DNA of 64,000 bases from an uncultured Prevotellaceae bacterium (GTDB lineage Bacteria; Bacteroidota; Bacteroidia; Bacteroidales; Muribaculaceae): positions 124,001 through 188,000 of the forward strand of contig CAMHNO010000001.1 of NCBI GenBank assembly GCA_946186575.1. The letters run 5' to 3'. A program made the translations under genes and the position numbers. The notes below the pieces were generated by a model. It was given only the letters and a program-made list of their open reading frames with translations. It was not told where the DNA came from and searched no databases. Every line of letters starts with the position of its first letter. The stretch's first letter is position 1. Positions 27,277 through 37,530 of the stretch are shown in pieces.

Positions 27277-27351
27277 TTACTGAAAATTTAATTTGCCAAT
27301 CACACTGATTGTGGAGATTAATAATGATGTGATAAAAATCAATTTCTTCAT
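27277..27351 (-). CDS. Possible 24-residue signal-peptide-like ORF
   Basis: ATG at 27351 encodes MKKLIFITSLLISTISVIGK followed by LNFQ and a stop: a positively charged start with a hydrophobic core and almost nothing else. It is either a leader peptide on the transcript that continues to 27210 or the remains of a lost secreted protein. Support is limited to its position about 30 nt after the folded segment. Confidence 0.25.
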   Translation of the reverse strand: MKKLIFITSLLISTISVIGKLNFQ

Positions 27352-27383
27352 TATTAACTGTTTTTGCTTAGTAAGTATTAAAT

Positions 27384-27635
27384 GAGGTGCGAGCTTGTTA
27401 CTTACCCGTGGGCTTGATGGCTCTGGACTGCCTGGTGACCACGAGAAAAACAGCTCACACCTCTGTGCTATGGTTGTAGCCATCGCGATGATGACTCACC
27501 ATACAAGAAAGAGTGGCGTTAGTTTCTCATTCCGTGTCACCTTTATGAATTGTCCAGATTCACAAGCCGTGGAATGTAGCTAAACGCTTCCTTAGGTAGA
27601 AATTGTAGGGGACACAACTCTATGCGCCTTGAATT
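27384..27635 (-). ncRNA. Candidate structured RNA (leader or small RNA)
   Basis: This non-coding stretch follows a consensus promoter on the minus strand and is more GC-rich than the flanking intergenic DNA. A long-range stem of about 15 bp joins 27448-27463 with 27384-27399 (GAGGTGTGAGCT opposite AGCTCGCACCTC, one G-U pair and one bulge). It encloses CGTGG/CCACG (27443-27439 with 27411-27407) and GGC/GCC. Further 5', TTGTGAAT and ATTCATAA form an 8-bp hairpin with a 7-nt loop. It matches no RNA family I can name: no tmRNA, RNase P, SRP or cobalamin-riboswitch core motifs were found. Downstream on the same strand are the 24-aa ORF and the exported-protein operon. Confidence 0.45.
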
Positions 27636-27638
27636 TTG

Positions 27639-27669
27639 CAAAGTTATTGAAAGTTTCGCAAAAAACAAA
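27639..27669 (-). promoter_or_regulatory. Promoter of the candidate structured RNA
   Basis: On the minus strand, -33 TTTG (27669-27666), 19 nt spacer, -7 TAACTTTG (27646-27639). Predicted transcription starts near 27632, about 400 nt upstream of the exported-protein operon. Confidence 0.65.
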
Positions 27670-27829
27670 TAATTTCCAGCCCAAGTGTGTGAGCTGCCAC
27701 TCATCATTATACACGCGTCATTAATCATTACAATAATGGTTGTCTGCAGCCGAATTTTGTGCTTACAGTGACAAAGTAAAACACAAATCTCAATAAAACC
27801 TTATCCTTTCAAGTCCTTATTTATCAAAG

Positions 27830-27861
27830 TTTGCGCTTTATAAATTTAATGTGTAATTTTG
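27830..27861 (+). promoter_or_regulatory. Promoter of the 195-aa DNA-binding-like gene
   Basis: -33 TTTG at 27830-27833, 20 nt spacer, -7 TAATTTTG at 27854-27861, 22 nt before the start codon. Confidence 0.7.
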
Positions 27862-27883
27862 CCGATGAGAAAAAAATGCAACC

Positions 27884-28471
27884 ATGGTAAAAGAGACAAT
27901 CTTAATATCGAGTGTGGCTGCGCAACTTGGAGCATTGCGTGCAGCCGTGGAGCATGAGGCAGGACGTGAAATGCGACTGCCCAGCGATTTTGAATTCCTG
28001 GCTAAAGCCATTGACCGCAAGACGAATGAACGCATCTCGACCAACACTCTGAAACGGTTATGGGGCTACCTCGAGGGCTACACCACGAGCCGCCGCTTCA
28101 CGCTTAACGTTCTCTCACGTTATGTGGGACATAACAGCTGGGACGATTTTTGCCTCAACTTGAATGCCACAGCCTCATCACAGATTTTTGACTCTCAGGC
28201 AATAGATTGCGAGGCACTCGAAGTGGGAGCTACGGTTATCGTCAAGTGGCATCCCGAGCGTGTTGCAAAAATCAAATATAATGGCAACAACTCATTCACC
28301 GTGGTGGAGTCGCAAAATGGCAAGCTAATGGTTGGCGACACTTTCACTTGCCAAGCTATTATCCCTGGCCAGCCACTTGTAGTAAATAACCTTGTTCATC
28401 AAGGATTTGACCACCCAGTGAACTACATCTGCGGCAAGCAAGGCGGAGTAGAGGTTTTTGTTAACAAATAA
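27884..28471 (+). CDS. Conserved Bacteroidales protein with N-terminal DNA-binding-like segment
   Basis: 195 aa, no signal peptide. The N-terminal half (about residues 30-95) reads LPSDFEFLAKAIDRKTNERI, then STNTLKRLWGYLEGYTTSRR, then FTLNVLSRYVGHNSWDDFC. I have seen this pattern in Bacteroidales proteins at the N-terminus of diverse architectures, and it looks like a helix-turn-helix fold. The C-terminal half is a small beta domain (VGATVIVKWHPERVAKIKYN). It is probably a cytoplasmic regulator or sensor, but no function is established. It lies beside a palindromic repeat cluster and convergent to the kinase operon. Confidence 0.6.
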   Translation: MVKETILISSVAAQLGALRAAVEHEAGREMRLPSDFEFLAKAIDRKTNERISTNTLKRLWGYLEGYTTSRRFTLNVLSRYVGHNSWDDFCLNLNATASSQIFDSQAIDCEALEVGATVIVKWHPERVAKIKYNGNNSFTVVESQNGKLMVGDTFTCQAIIPGQPLVVNNLVHQGFDHPVNYICGKQGGVEVFVNK

Positions 28472-28497
28472 TCTATCCAGCACCTCCTATCAAAAAA

Positions 28498-29013
28498 AGA
28501 CATAATGCGCAAGAGTCAAAAAAGCGCACACACAGATGGCAAAAATCCTGTTCCTCCTGTCTCTCCTGTCTAAACAAACAGACATCTCAAGTTTCTAAAG
28601 TAAAAAATGGAATATCAAGTTACTGTATATCAAGCAAAAATCTCCCCCTCTAAGTTAGAGGGGGGAGTTGATACACAGTGCTTTACCCATTTTCAATAAT
28701 ACAATAGAAACTTAAGTAGACATGATGTACAAGAGGAACAGGAGCGCAAGCACAGGTCGAAAAAAATCCTGTTCCTCCTGTCTCTCCTGTCTAAAAATAG
28801 ACATGATGCACAAGAGGAACAAGAGCACAAACACAAGTAGCAAAACTTTCCTGTTCCTCCTGTCTCTCCTGTCTAAAAATAGACATGATGCACAAGAGGA
28901 ACAAGAGCACAAACACAAGTAGCAAAACTTTCCTGTTCCTCCTGTCTCTCCTGTCTAAAAATAGACATGATGCACAAGAGTTACAAGAGCACAAGCACAG
29001 GTCGCAAAAAATC
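28498..29013. repeat. Palindromic intergenic repeat, cluster A (four tandem copies plus one diverged)
   Basis: Copies start with TAGACATGATG at 28717, 28798, 28880 and 28962 (period 81-82 bp; the last is partial), with a diverged copy at 28498-28572. Each reads TAGACATGATGCACAAGAGG ... CCTGTTCCTCCTG...CTGTCTA on the plus strand. The reverse complement of the right end matches the left end at about 20 of 26 positions, so each unit can form a long imperfect hairpin around a variable loop. The middle copies are nearly identical to each other. The cluster is the inverted counterpart of 9184-9373. Short open frames inside it are artefacts of the repeat. Confidence 0.85.
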
Positions 29014-29067
29014 GCTTGTTTATTGTTATTCTGTTATATTTATACAAAAAAATAAGACCATAAAGAT

Positions 29068-30630
29068 TTATTCATCTGGTCGCTTTATGTTATAGAACTC
29101 GTTGATGTGATGTGGCCCTTTGTCAATCACAGGTCGCATTGAGAATCCATTCAGGGTGGTATATGGCTTGATGTAGATGTTGTCCTCGGTGAAGACGAGC
29201 GCAATAGCATCTCGTGGCACTCCTATCGTTTCGATAATATTGATGCGAGTGGCAGTCCAATAATATCCTGTTTGTCCAACTGAGAAAAATCTCATGTCAT
29301 AGCGAAATCCAACCATAGGCAAGAAAATGGAATTGCCATTAGGCCCAGTGACCAAGTAGCCTGGCAAGGTGCCTGGTTTGCTTATAAACTTCCAGGTGCA
29401 TTTCTTTATCAACTCCTGAAAGTCGCTTTTCACCGGTAATCGCCATCGCCCGCCCCACAGAACATGGGCGGCATCAAACCGAGTGCCCTCGAAGCTTGCA
29501 GTCGAGTCTAAGGAGTGATTGCCATAGCAGTAGCCCGCAAGCACAGTGCGCGGGTCTTTGTTGCCAGCGCCAATCATGGCCCCTGGTGCTGCGAGGCATG
29601 GACCACTTGCCCCAAGATTGAATGGTGCCCACAGCACGCTCAGTCCAAGGTCAACAGCTTCGCTTTCAGGAATATTGTGGGGAAAGTTAATAGAACCCGG
29701 ATTAGTAAGAAACACGGTAAAACCTTTCTCCACAACATTGACGGCAGTAAGCGTGGTGTCTCTCGACAGGGCTATGCTGTCGCCAAGCGTCCAGCCTGGG
29801 ATTTCAGTGTTTTGGTTAGCGGCAAGTTGTGTTGTTCCTGAATTGTAGTTAAAGTTATATCCCCACAAAAATGCTGCGACACACAATGCGGCAACAGCAA
29901 CAGCAATAAATGCCAGCATCTTGTTTCGATGACTGCTGGTCGCCGTCTGACGCAGAGCTTCAAGCAGTTGGGATGCTCCAGCGTAGCGGTCTTCGGGATT
30001 AATACTCGTGGCTTTACTCACGACACTACCATATCGCTTGGGCAACTTCATGTCTTCCATGATTTTGCCAAGTGAGTAGATGTCGCTTCTGGCATCGGCG
30101 GTTTTATGCTTATCGAGCACTTCGAGAGCGACATAATGGGTAGTGCCAGCTGCCCCCTTGAGCGAAGAATAGCTATCGGTGTCGCTAAGGCCGAAGTCTA
30201 TAATTTTTACATGATAGCCATCACTGGTTATCATGATATTTGATGGCTTGAGGTCGCGATGTATTACTTGCATGTCATGGCAATGTGCCACAGCACGCAA
30301 CAGCTCTTGCAGCGTGCTGAGTTTTTCTTTAGTGCTGTGCTGTTGTGTGAGCCATTGGCCGAGTGTAACGCCGTCGATCCACTCCTCAACTATGCAAAGC
30401 CCTATTGGGGCTACTCTCTCGATGCTCACCACGCCCACAATGCCCGGATGATGAAGACGCATGGCGATGTCAAATTCTTTGCTCAAGAGGTCGATATAAA
30501 GCCTATTGTTGGCAAACTGGGGCTTGAGCCCCTTGAGCAGCCATCGCTTGCCAAATCGCTCGCCGCATGCCAGCACGTTGAACGGGCTGGCTGTGTTAAT
30601 GGGAGTGATATTTTGAATTTGCCTTTTCAA
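29068..30630 (-). CDS. Transmembrane Ser/Thr protein kinase with FISUMP-like outer domain
   Basis: 520 aa. The kinase domain (about residues 15-230) has the ATP-binding Lys33 (WLLKGLKP), a C-helix Glu, the catalytic loop HRDLKPSN at 124-131 and DFG at 145-147, so it should be active. One membrane helix spans about 238-257. The C-terminal about 260 residues, predicted outside the cytoplasmic membrane, carry AVDLGLSVLWAPFNLGAS, WGGRWRLPVKSDFQELI, GPNGNSIFLPMVGFRY and GYYWTAT, the pattern of FISUMP-type domains. The inferred role is a receptor kinase sensing an external ligand. It lies 11 bp downstream of the pseudokinase gene in the uvrB-ygiQ operon. Confidence 0.88.
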   Translation of the reverse strand: MKRQIQNITPINTASPFNVLACGERFGKRWLLKGLKPQFANNRLYIDLLSKEFDIAMRLHHPGIVGVVSIERVAPIGLCIVEEWIDGVTLGQWLTQQHSTKEKLSTLQELLRAVAHCHDMQVIHRDLKPSNIMITSDGYHVKIIDFGLSDTDSYSSLKGAAGTTHYVALEVLDKHKTADARSDIYSLGKIMEDMKLPKRYGSVVSKATSINPEDRYAGASQLLEALRQTATSSHRNKMLAFIAVAVAALCVAAFLWGYNFNYNSGTTQLAANQNTEIPGWTLGDSIALSRDTTLTAVNVVEKGFTVFLTNPGSINFPHNIPESEAVDLGLSVLWAPFNLGASGPCLAAPGAMIGAGNKDPRTVLAGYCYGNHSLDSTASFEGTRFDAAHVLWGGRWRLPVKSDFQELIKKCTWKFISKPGTLPGYLVTGPNGNSIFLPMVGFRYDMRFFSVGQTGYYWTATRINIIETIGVPRDAIALVFTEDNIYIKPYTTLNGFSMRPVIDKGPHHINEFYNIKRPDE

Positions 30631-30641
30631 GTGTGGGATGT

Positions 30642-32087
30642 TTATTGGTCTAAAACGGGTCGAATGGTCATTAGGCAGTTGACGGCATTGGTCTTGTCGC
30701 TGATGATTTTAGCCTCGTCAAAGAAAATATAATGCGCCATGCGCTTGCCATCAGGGGATGGGTTAGCAGTCCAGTAGTAACCATATCGGCCTATGTTCTG
30801 GTAGTTAATGCCATCGTCGCTCCACCCGGCAAGAGGCATAAAAATGCTATTGCCATTAGTTCCCGTCACCACATAGCCCGCAGCACCATCACCAGCGTTG
30901 CGAAATTTCCAATCACATTTAGTGATTAGCTCGCTAAACTCCTCAAGGGTGGGCATGCGCCACTTGCCACCCCAACGCTCATGCACAAAATCAATGTCTG
31001 TTCCAGAGATTGGAGTGGTGGGCATTGAGCGTTCTTGGGGCCAGTAAGCGTCTATTTCACCCCATTTGGTCTTATCGGTGGTGTCGCCCCAGCAATAAAA
31101 ACTTCCCACGAAGTTTACCGAGGGGTGGCTTGCTCCCATGTTCATCTTAGCCCATTTCACGCTAAGCCCTAAGTCAACTGCCATTGTGTCGGGTATGTTT
31201 CCTGGTGTAATAGAGTCGAATGGCAAGTAGTATACGTCAGCAAGTGAGATAGTGGAAAATGTGACATTTGCACCAGGAACGATGCTGTCAACGACATAAC
31301 CCTCAGGCAGTTTCTTACGCTCTTCTTGTTGCTTCCTTCCACCAAATGTGAAAGCGGCTATCGCGGCCGCTATCACAACAATGGCTGCAACAGCAATGGC
31401 TATCCATCGCAGCGGCTGGCGAGTTTCGGCCTTGCCAAAGTCATCATTAAGCTGCTCCATGGTCCCATATTTCCCATTCATGCAACGCTTTATAACGCTA
31501 TTATATTTCTTGGGCAATTGCAGCAGCTTTAGAAGTCCTGCCAAAGCAATGATGTCGGCACGACTGCCCCCACTGGGCTGATTGGGCTCAAAGTCGATGA
31601 GTTTAACATTTGAGCCATTATGAGTGATTAGCACGTTGCTTGGCTTTAAGTTGCCGTGTGCAACACCCTTGCTTGCCGCATATCGCACTGCCTCGATTAG
31701 TTGCTTGGCAATGCCCAAGCGGGTTTCCAAGTTTGGCTGGCTCACCAAAAAACTGTCGAGGCTCACTCCGTCAATCCACTCCTCGACTATGCACTGTCCT
31801 TGCAGTAACGGCACCCCTTGTTGAGTAATGACACGAGCAATATTGGGATGCCACATCATTATGACACGCGCAAACTCGCTATTTATCAATTCTTGGGCTT
31901 TCTCGGCGGGCGAAAATTGAGGATTGACACTTTTCACAATCCACCACTGCCCAAACCTCCGAGCCCTGTGGATGCTGAGCCATGGTCGCTTGCAGGACAA
32001 CGGTGTCATATCGGTGAACTGGCTTGCCAGCTCACCATCCATGTCCTCAAAAAAGCTCGAAGAGTTATATAAGTTGCTCTCTTGCAT
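30642..32087 (-). CDS. Transmembrane pseudokinase with FISUMP-like outer domain
   Basis: 481 aa with the same architecture as the kinase next to it: kinase-like domain, one membrane helix (about 228-248) and a FISUMP-like C-terminal domain (AVDLGLSVKWAKMNMGAS, WGGKWRMPTLEEFSELI, GTNGNSIFMPLAGW, YGYYWTA). The ATP-site Lys52 (WWIVKSVNP) is kept. However, the catalytic loop reads HGNLKPSN (144-151) instead of HRDLKPSN, so the catalytic Asp is Asn, and DFG is DFE (165-167). Phosphotransfer should therefore be lost or very weak. It starts 6 bp after ygiQ and ends 11 bp before the active kinase. A regulatory partner role is inferred. Confidence 0.85.
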   Translation of the reverse strand: MQESNLYNSSSFFEDMDGELASQFTDMTPLSCKRPWLSIHRARRFGQWWIVKSVNPQFSPAEKAQELINSEFARVIMMWHPNIARVITQQGVPLLQGQCIVEEWIDGVSLDSFLVSQPNLETRLGIAKQLIEAVRYAASKGVAHGNLKPSNVLITHNGSNVKLIDFEPNQPSGGSRADIIALAGLLKLLQLPKKYNSVIKRCMNGKYGTMEQLNDDFGKAETRQPLRWIAIAVAAIVVIAAAIAAFTFGGRKQQEERKKLPEGYVVDSIVPGANVTFSTISLADVYYLPFDSITPGNIPDTMAVDLGLSVKWAKMNMGASHPSVNFVGSFYCWGDTTDKTKWGEIDAYWPQERSMPTTPISGTDIDFVHERWGGKWRMPTLEEFSELITKCDWKFRNAGDGAAGYVVTGTNGNSIFMPLAGWSDDGINYQNIGRYGYYWTANPSPDGKRMAHYIFFDEAKIISDKTNAVNCLMTIRPVLDQ

Positions 32088-32093
32088 AGGGCA

Positions 32094-33984
32094 TTATTTC
32101 TTGTTTCGTTTTCGACGCAGCACTCCCCCATTGGAGTTTTTGCTGGCTGATGCCAAACCTGCCGCCGTGGGATATAGCTTGGCAATCAGGTCATGACGAT
32201 GCATCTTCTTGAGCGACTTTATGATGTCGGCCTTGTACTGCTTGTCATACCAGAAGAAATATTTGCGCTGCGAGAGTTTTTCCTCCTTGCTGTGGGCGCA
32301 GTAAATGGGCTCGAGGGTGTAGGGGTGCAGGCCGGTGTAGAAAGCCTCGGTAGCCACGGTCATGGGCGTGGGCGTGAAGTCCTGCACTTGTTCCAGATGG
32401 AAATTCAGCTCTTTGGTCTGCGCGGCAAGTTCGGCCATGTCGGCATCGGTACAGGCGGGATGCGACGATATAAAATATGGAATAAGCTGCTGGTTGAGGT
32501 GGTAACGCTCATTCACGCGGTCGAAGATGCGCTTGAACTGCCTGAACAACTCAAACGACGGCTTGCGCATGACACGCAGCACCGCATCGCTTGTGTGCTC
32601 GGGAGCCACCTTCAAGCGCCCCGACACATGGAAGCGGATGAGCTCCTCAAGATATTGAGCATTGGCCTTGTCAACCTCGGAATCGCCACTGCGGTGCATC
32701 GACAAGTCATATCGCACACCGCTGCCAATGAACGATTTCTTAACCCCTGGCAGCGCATCGGCGCTGTGGTAGATGTCGAGCAGTGGCCTATGGTCGTTGT
32801 TAAGATTAGGACAAGGCTTGGGATGCAGGCACGACGGGCGGGTGCAGCGCTTGCAACGCTCCAAATCGCGGCCATGCATGGCATACATGTTGGCACTGGG
32901 GCCGCCCAGGTCGCTGATGTAGCCTTTGAAGTCCTCCATCTTGACGACTTGCTTAACCTCGCGCATGATCGACTCCTTGCTACGCGAGGCGATAAACTTG
33001 CCCTGATGTGCGCTGATGGTGCAAAAGGCGCAGCCGCCGAAACAGCCACGATGCATGCACACCGAGTGGCGTATCATCTCGTAGGCCGGGATGTGCTTGC
33101 CGCGATAGCGGGGATGTGGCAGGCGCGTGTATGGCAAGTCGAACGAGGCATCGACCTGCTCAGTTGTCATGGGCGGATTCATGGGATTGACTTTAACAGC
33201 CACTTCGCCGGTAGCCTGCCACAGGGTGTGGCCATGCCAGCGATTGCTCTCAATCTCAATGTTGCGGAAGTTCTCGGCCTGGCAACGCTTGCTCTCTTGG
33301 CATTGCAAGAAGGAGTGAAGCACGATGTTCTCGTCATCATCACAGGCTGGTATCTCGCTCAATGGGCGGCGCACCACCGTCTGTGGGATAGAGGACAAGT
33401 CTTCAATCTTGGCACCAGCGCTCAATGCCTGGGCAATGGTCACTATTGCGAGCTCACCCATGCCATAGGTGATGATATCGACTGGCGCACTCTGCATTAT
33501 TGAGGGCATGAGTCGGTCTTGCCAGTAGTCGTAGTGCGACAGTCGCCTGAGCGATGCCTCGATGCCGCCAGCCACCACTGGCACGTCGGGGAATAGCTTT
33601 TTGAGGATTTCGCTATAGACAATGGTGGGATAGTCGGGGCGAGCACCGGCACGCCCGCCAGGAGTGTAGGCATCATCGCTGCGGCGTCGGCGGTTGGCGG
33701 TGTAGTGGTTAACCATCGAGTCCATTGCTCCAGCCGAGATCCCAAAGAACAGCCTGGGCTTGCCCAGCTTCCTGAAGTCGCGCAGGTCGTCGCGCCAGTT
33801 GGGTTGCGGCACCACAGCCACATTGTAGCCGTGAGCCTCTAACGTGCGGCCAATCACTGCCGTGCCCATCGACGGGTGGTCGATATAGGCATCGCCCGTG
33901 AAGAGAATCACGTCGATGTGGTCCCACCCCAAGTGCTCAATCTCCTTGAGTGTGGTGGGCAACCATTGTCCATCGATATGTCGG

Positions 33985-33998
<14 letters not shown>
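32094..33998 (-). CDS. ygiQ: YgiQ family radical SAM protein
   Basis: 634 aa. The N-terminal part matches YgiQ (LPTTLKEIEHLGWDHIDVIL, TGDAYIDHPSMGTAVIGR, PDVPVVAGGIEASLRRLSHY). The radical SAM motif is HRGCFGGCAFC (CxxxCxxC) near the middle, and the protein ends in a basic tail. The reaction catalysed by YgiQ is not known. It overlaps the 3' end of uvrB by 14 bp and is followed 6 bp later by the pseudokinase gene, so translation is probably coupled. Confidence 0.93.
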
Positions 33999-36066
<2,068 letters not shown>

Positions 36067-36090
36067 TTACTATCTAAAATAATCTTGCCA

Positions 36091-36122
36091 CAAAAGTAGT
36101 GATTTTATTGATAATGTGCAAA
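36091..36122 (-). promoter_or_regulatory. Promoter of the uvrB operon
   Basis: On the minus strand, -33 TTTG (36122-36119), 20 nt spacer, -7 TACTTTTG (36098-36091), 25 nt upstream of the start codon. No LexA-like palindrome was recognised. Confidence 0.7.
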
Positions 36123-36199
36123 CCGGCGGTTTACAATACTATTGCTCAGCATAGCTTCAAGCCCTGTTAATACTTTTTTACATCAAAAGATTAAGGAAG

Positions 36200-36232
36200 T
36201 TTATCGTTATAACATTTTTTTTTGTAAATTTG
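36200..36232 (+). promoter_or_regulatory. Promoter of spt
   Basis: -7 TAAATTTG at 36225-36232 with a weaker -33 (TTTA, 36200-36203) 21 nt upstream. It gives a leader of about 45 nt. Confidence 0.6.
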
Positions 36233-36281
36233 CAAGCTGAAACAATAGGTAATAAGAATTACTACCGCAATAAAAGATATT

Positions 36282-37469
36282 ATGAAGCTACTACAACAGA
36301 AGCTGGCAAGCTACACCGAGCCTCAAAAGGCCAAGGCAGCAGGCATTTATCCTTATTTCCGCGCAATATCGAGCGAGCAAGACACCGAGGTCATCATCAA
36401 TGGCAAGAAGGTGCTCATGTTCGGTTCTAATTGCTACTCGGGACTTGTTAATGACCCACGAGTGCGTGAGGCTGCTATTCAGGCTACTATGAAATATGGC
36501 ACCGGTCTTGCTGGCTCGCCATTCCTCAATGGTACCCTCGACATCCACAAAGATCTTGAGAAGAAACTTGCGGCTTATGCTGGCAAAGAGGACGCAATGA
36601 TCTACAGCACAGGTTTTGAGGTGAACCTCGGTGTTGTGTCGTGCCTCACGGGTCGTGAAGATTATATCCTGTGGGACGAGCAAGACCACGCCTCTATTAT
36701 TGAGGGCAGGCGCCTGTCGTTTTCTCAGTCGCTCAAGTACAAGCACAACGACATGGCATCGCTCGAGGCTCAGTTGCAGAAGTGCAAGCCCGACAAGGTG
36801 AAGCTCATCGTCACCGACGGTGTTTTCTCGATGGAGGGCGACGTGTGCAAGCTGCCCGACATCGTGGAGCTGGCTCGCAAGTACGATGCCAGTGTGATGG
36901 TCGACGAAGCTCATGGCATAGGTGTCTTTGGCAAGGGCGGCCGCGGTGTGTGTGACCACTTTGGGCTCACCGACGAAGTTGACCTGATTATGGGCACATT
37001 CAGCAAGTCGTTTGCTTCACTTGGAGGGTTCATCGCTACCGACGAGGTAATAACCAACTACCTGCGCCACCACAGCCGCAGCTACATCTTCACAGCAAGC
37101 ATCACTCCTGCAGCAACTGCTGCCGTGAGTGCCGCTCTCGACATCATGCTTGCCGAGCCTGAGCGCCAGGAGAAATTATGGGACAACACCCACTACGCTC
37201 TCGAGGGCTTTAGGGCAATGGGATGCGAGATAGGTCATACCGAGACTCCTATCATTCCGCTGTTCATTCGCGACAACAACCTCACATTCCTCATCACCCG
37301 CGAGCTGCTCGACGAGGGCATCTTTGTTAATCCTGTGGTTTCACCTGCTGTAGCACCCAACGACACTCTCATTCGCTTCAGCCTGATGGCAACCCACACA
37401 CGTGAGCAAGTGACCATTGCACTCGAGAAAATCCAAAAGGTGTTCCGCAGTCACAACCTAATTCCTTAA
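36282..37469 (+). CDS. spt: Serine palmitoyltransferase
   Basis: 395 aa, alpha-oxoamine synthase family. Motifs are FGSNCYSGLVNDPRVREAA, YGTGLAGSPFLNGT, WDEQDHASIIEGRRLSFSQ, VMVDEAHGIGVFG and GTFSKSFASLGGFI, whose Lys binds PLP. The sequence closely follows Bacteroides SPT, which condenses L-serine with palmitoyl-CoA to 3-ketodihydrosphingosine, the first step of sphingolipid synthesis. This pathway is a mark of Bacteroidales. The other alpha-oxoamine synthases (BioF, Kbl) remain a formal alternative, but the overall sequence favours SPT. It is followed by a terminator hairpin. Confidence 0.88.
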   Translation: MKLLQQKLASYTEPQKAKAAGIYPYFRAISSEQDTEVIINGKKVLMFGSNCYSGLVNDPRVREAAIQATMKYGTGLAGSPFLNGTLDIHKDLEKKLAAYAGKEDAMIYSTGFEVNLGVVSCLTGREDYILWDEQDHASIIEGRRLSFSQSLKYKHNDMASLEAQLQKCKPDKVKLIVTDGVFSMEGDVCKLPDIVELARKYDASVMVDEAHGIGVFGKGGRGVCDHFGLTDEVDLIMGTFSKSFASLGGFIATDEVITNYLRHHSRSYIFTASITPAATAAVSAALDIMLAEPERQEKLWDNTHYALEGFRAMGCEIGHTETPIIPLFIRDNNLTFLITRELLDEGIFVNPVVSPAVAPNDTLIRFSLMATHTREQVTIALEKIQKVFRSHNLIP

Positions 37470-37496
37470 TGCTTAACGCATAATGCACAATAATGA

Positions 37497-37526
37497 GGAT
37501 GTGTCACAGGTGTCACATCCTTTTTT
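37497..37526 (+). terminator. Terminator after spt, immediately before tilS
   Basis: GGATGTG and CACATCC (37497-37503 and 37514-37520) form a stem with a 10-nt loop, followed by six T (37521-37526). The T run ends 4 nt before the tilS start codon. Confidence 0.7.
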
Positions 37527-37530
37527 ATAG

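Noticed and set aside
27395..27583. A 62-codon plus-strand frame and a minus-strand extension of the 24-aa ORF
   Set aside because: Composition is irregular and the region is better explained by base-pairing segments downstream of a minus-strand promoter.
27384..27635. Assignment of the folded segment to tmRNA, RNase P, SRP RNA or a cobalamin riboswitch
   Set aside because: The core sequence motifs of each were looked for by eye and not found.
28712..28994. Overlapping open frames of 66-68 codons on both strands, rich in Cys/Leu or Asn/Lys
   Set aside because: They repeat with the 81-82 bp period and arise from the palindromic repeat; no start, promoter or family supports coding.
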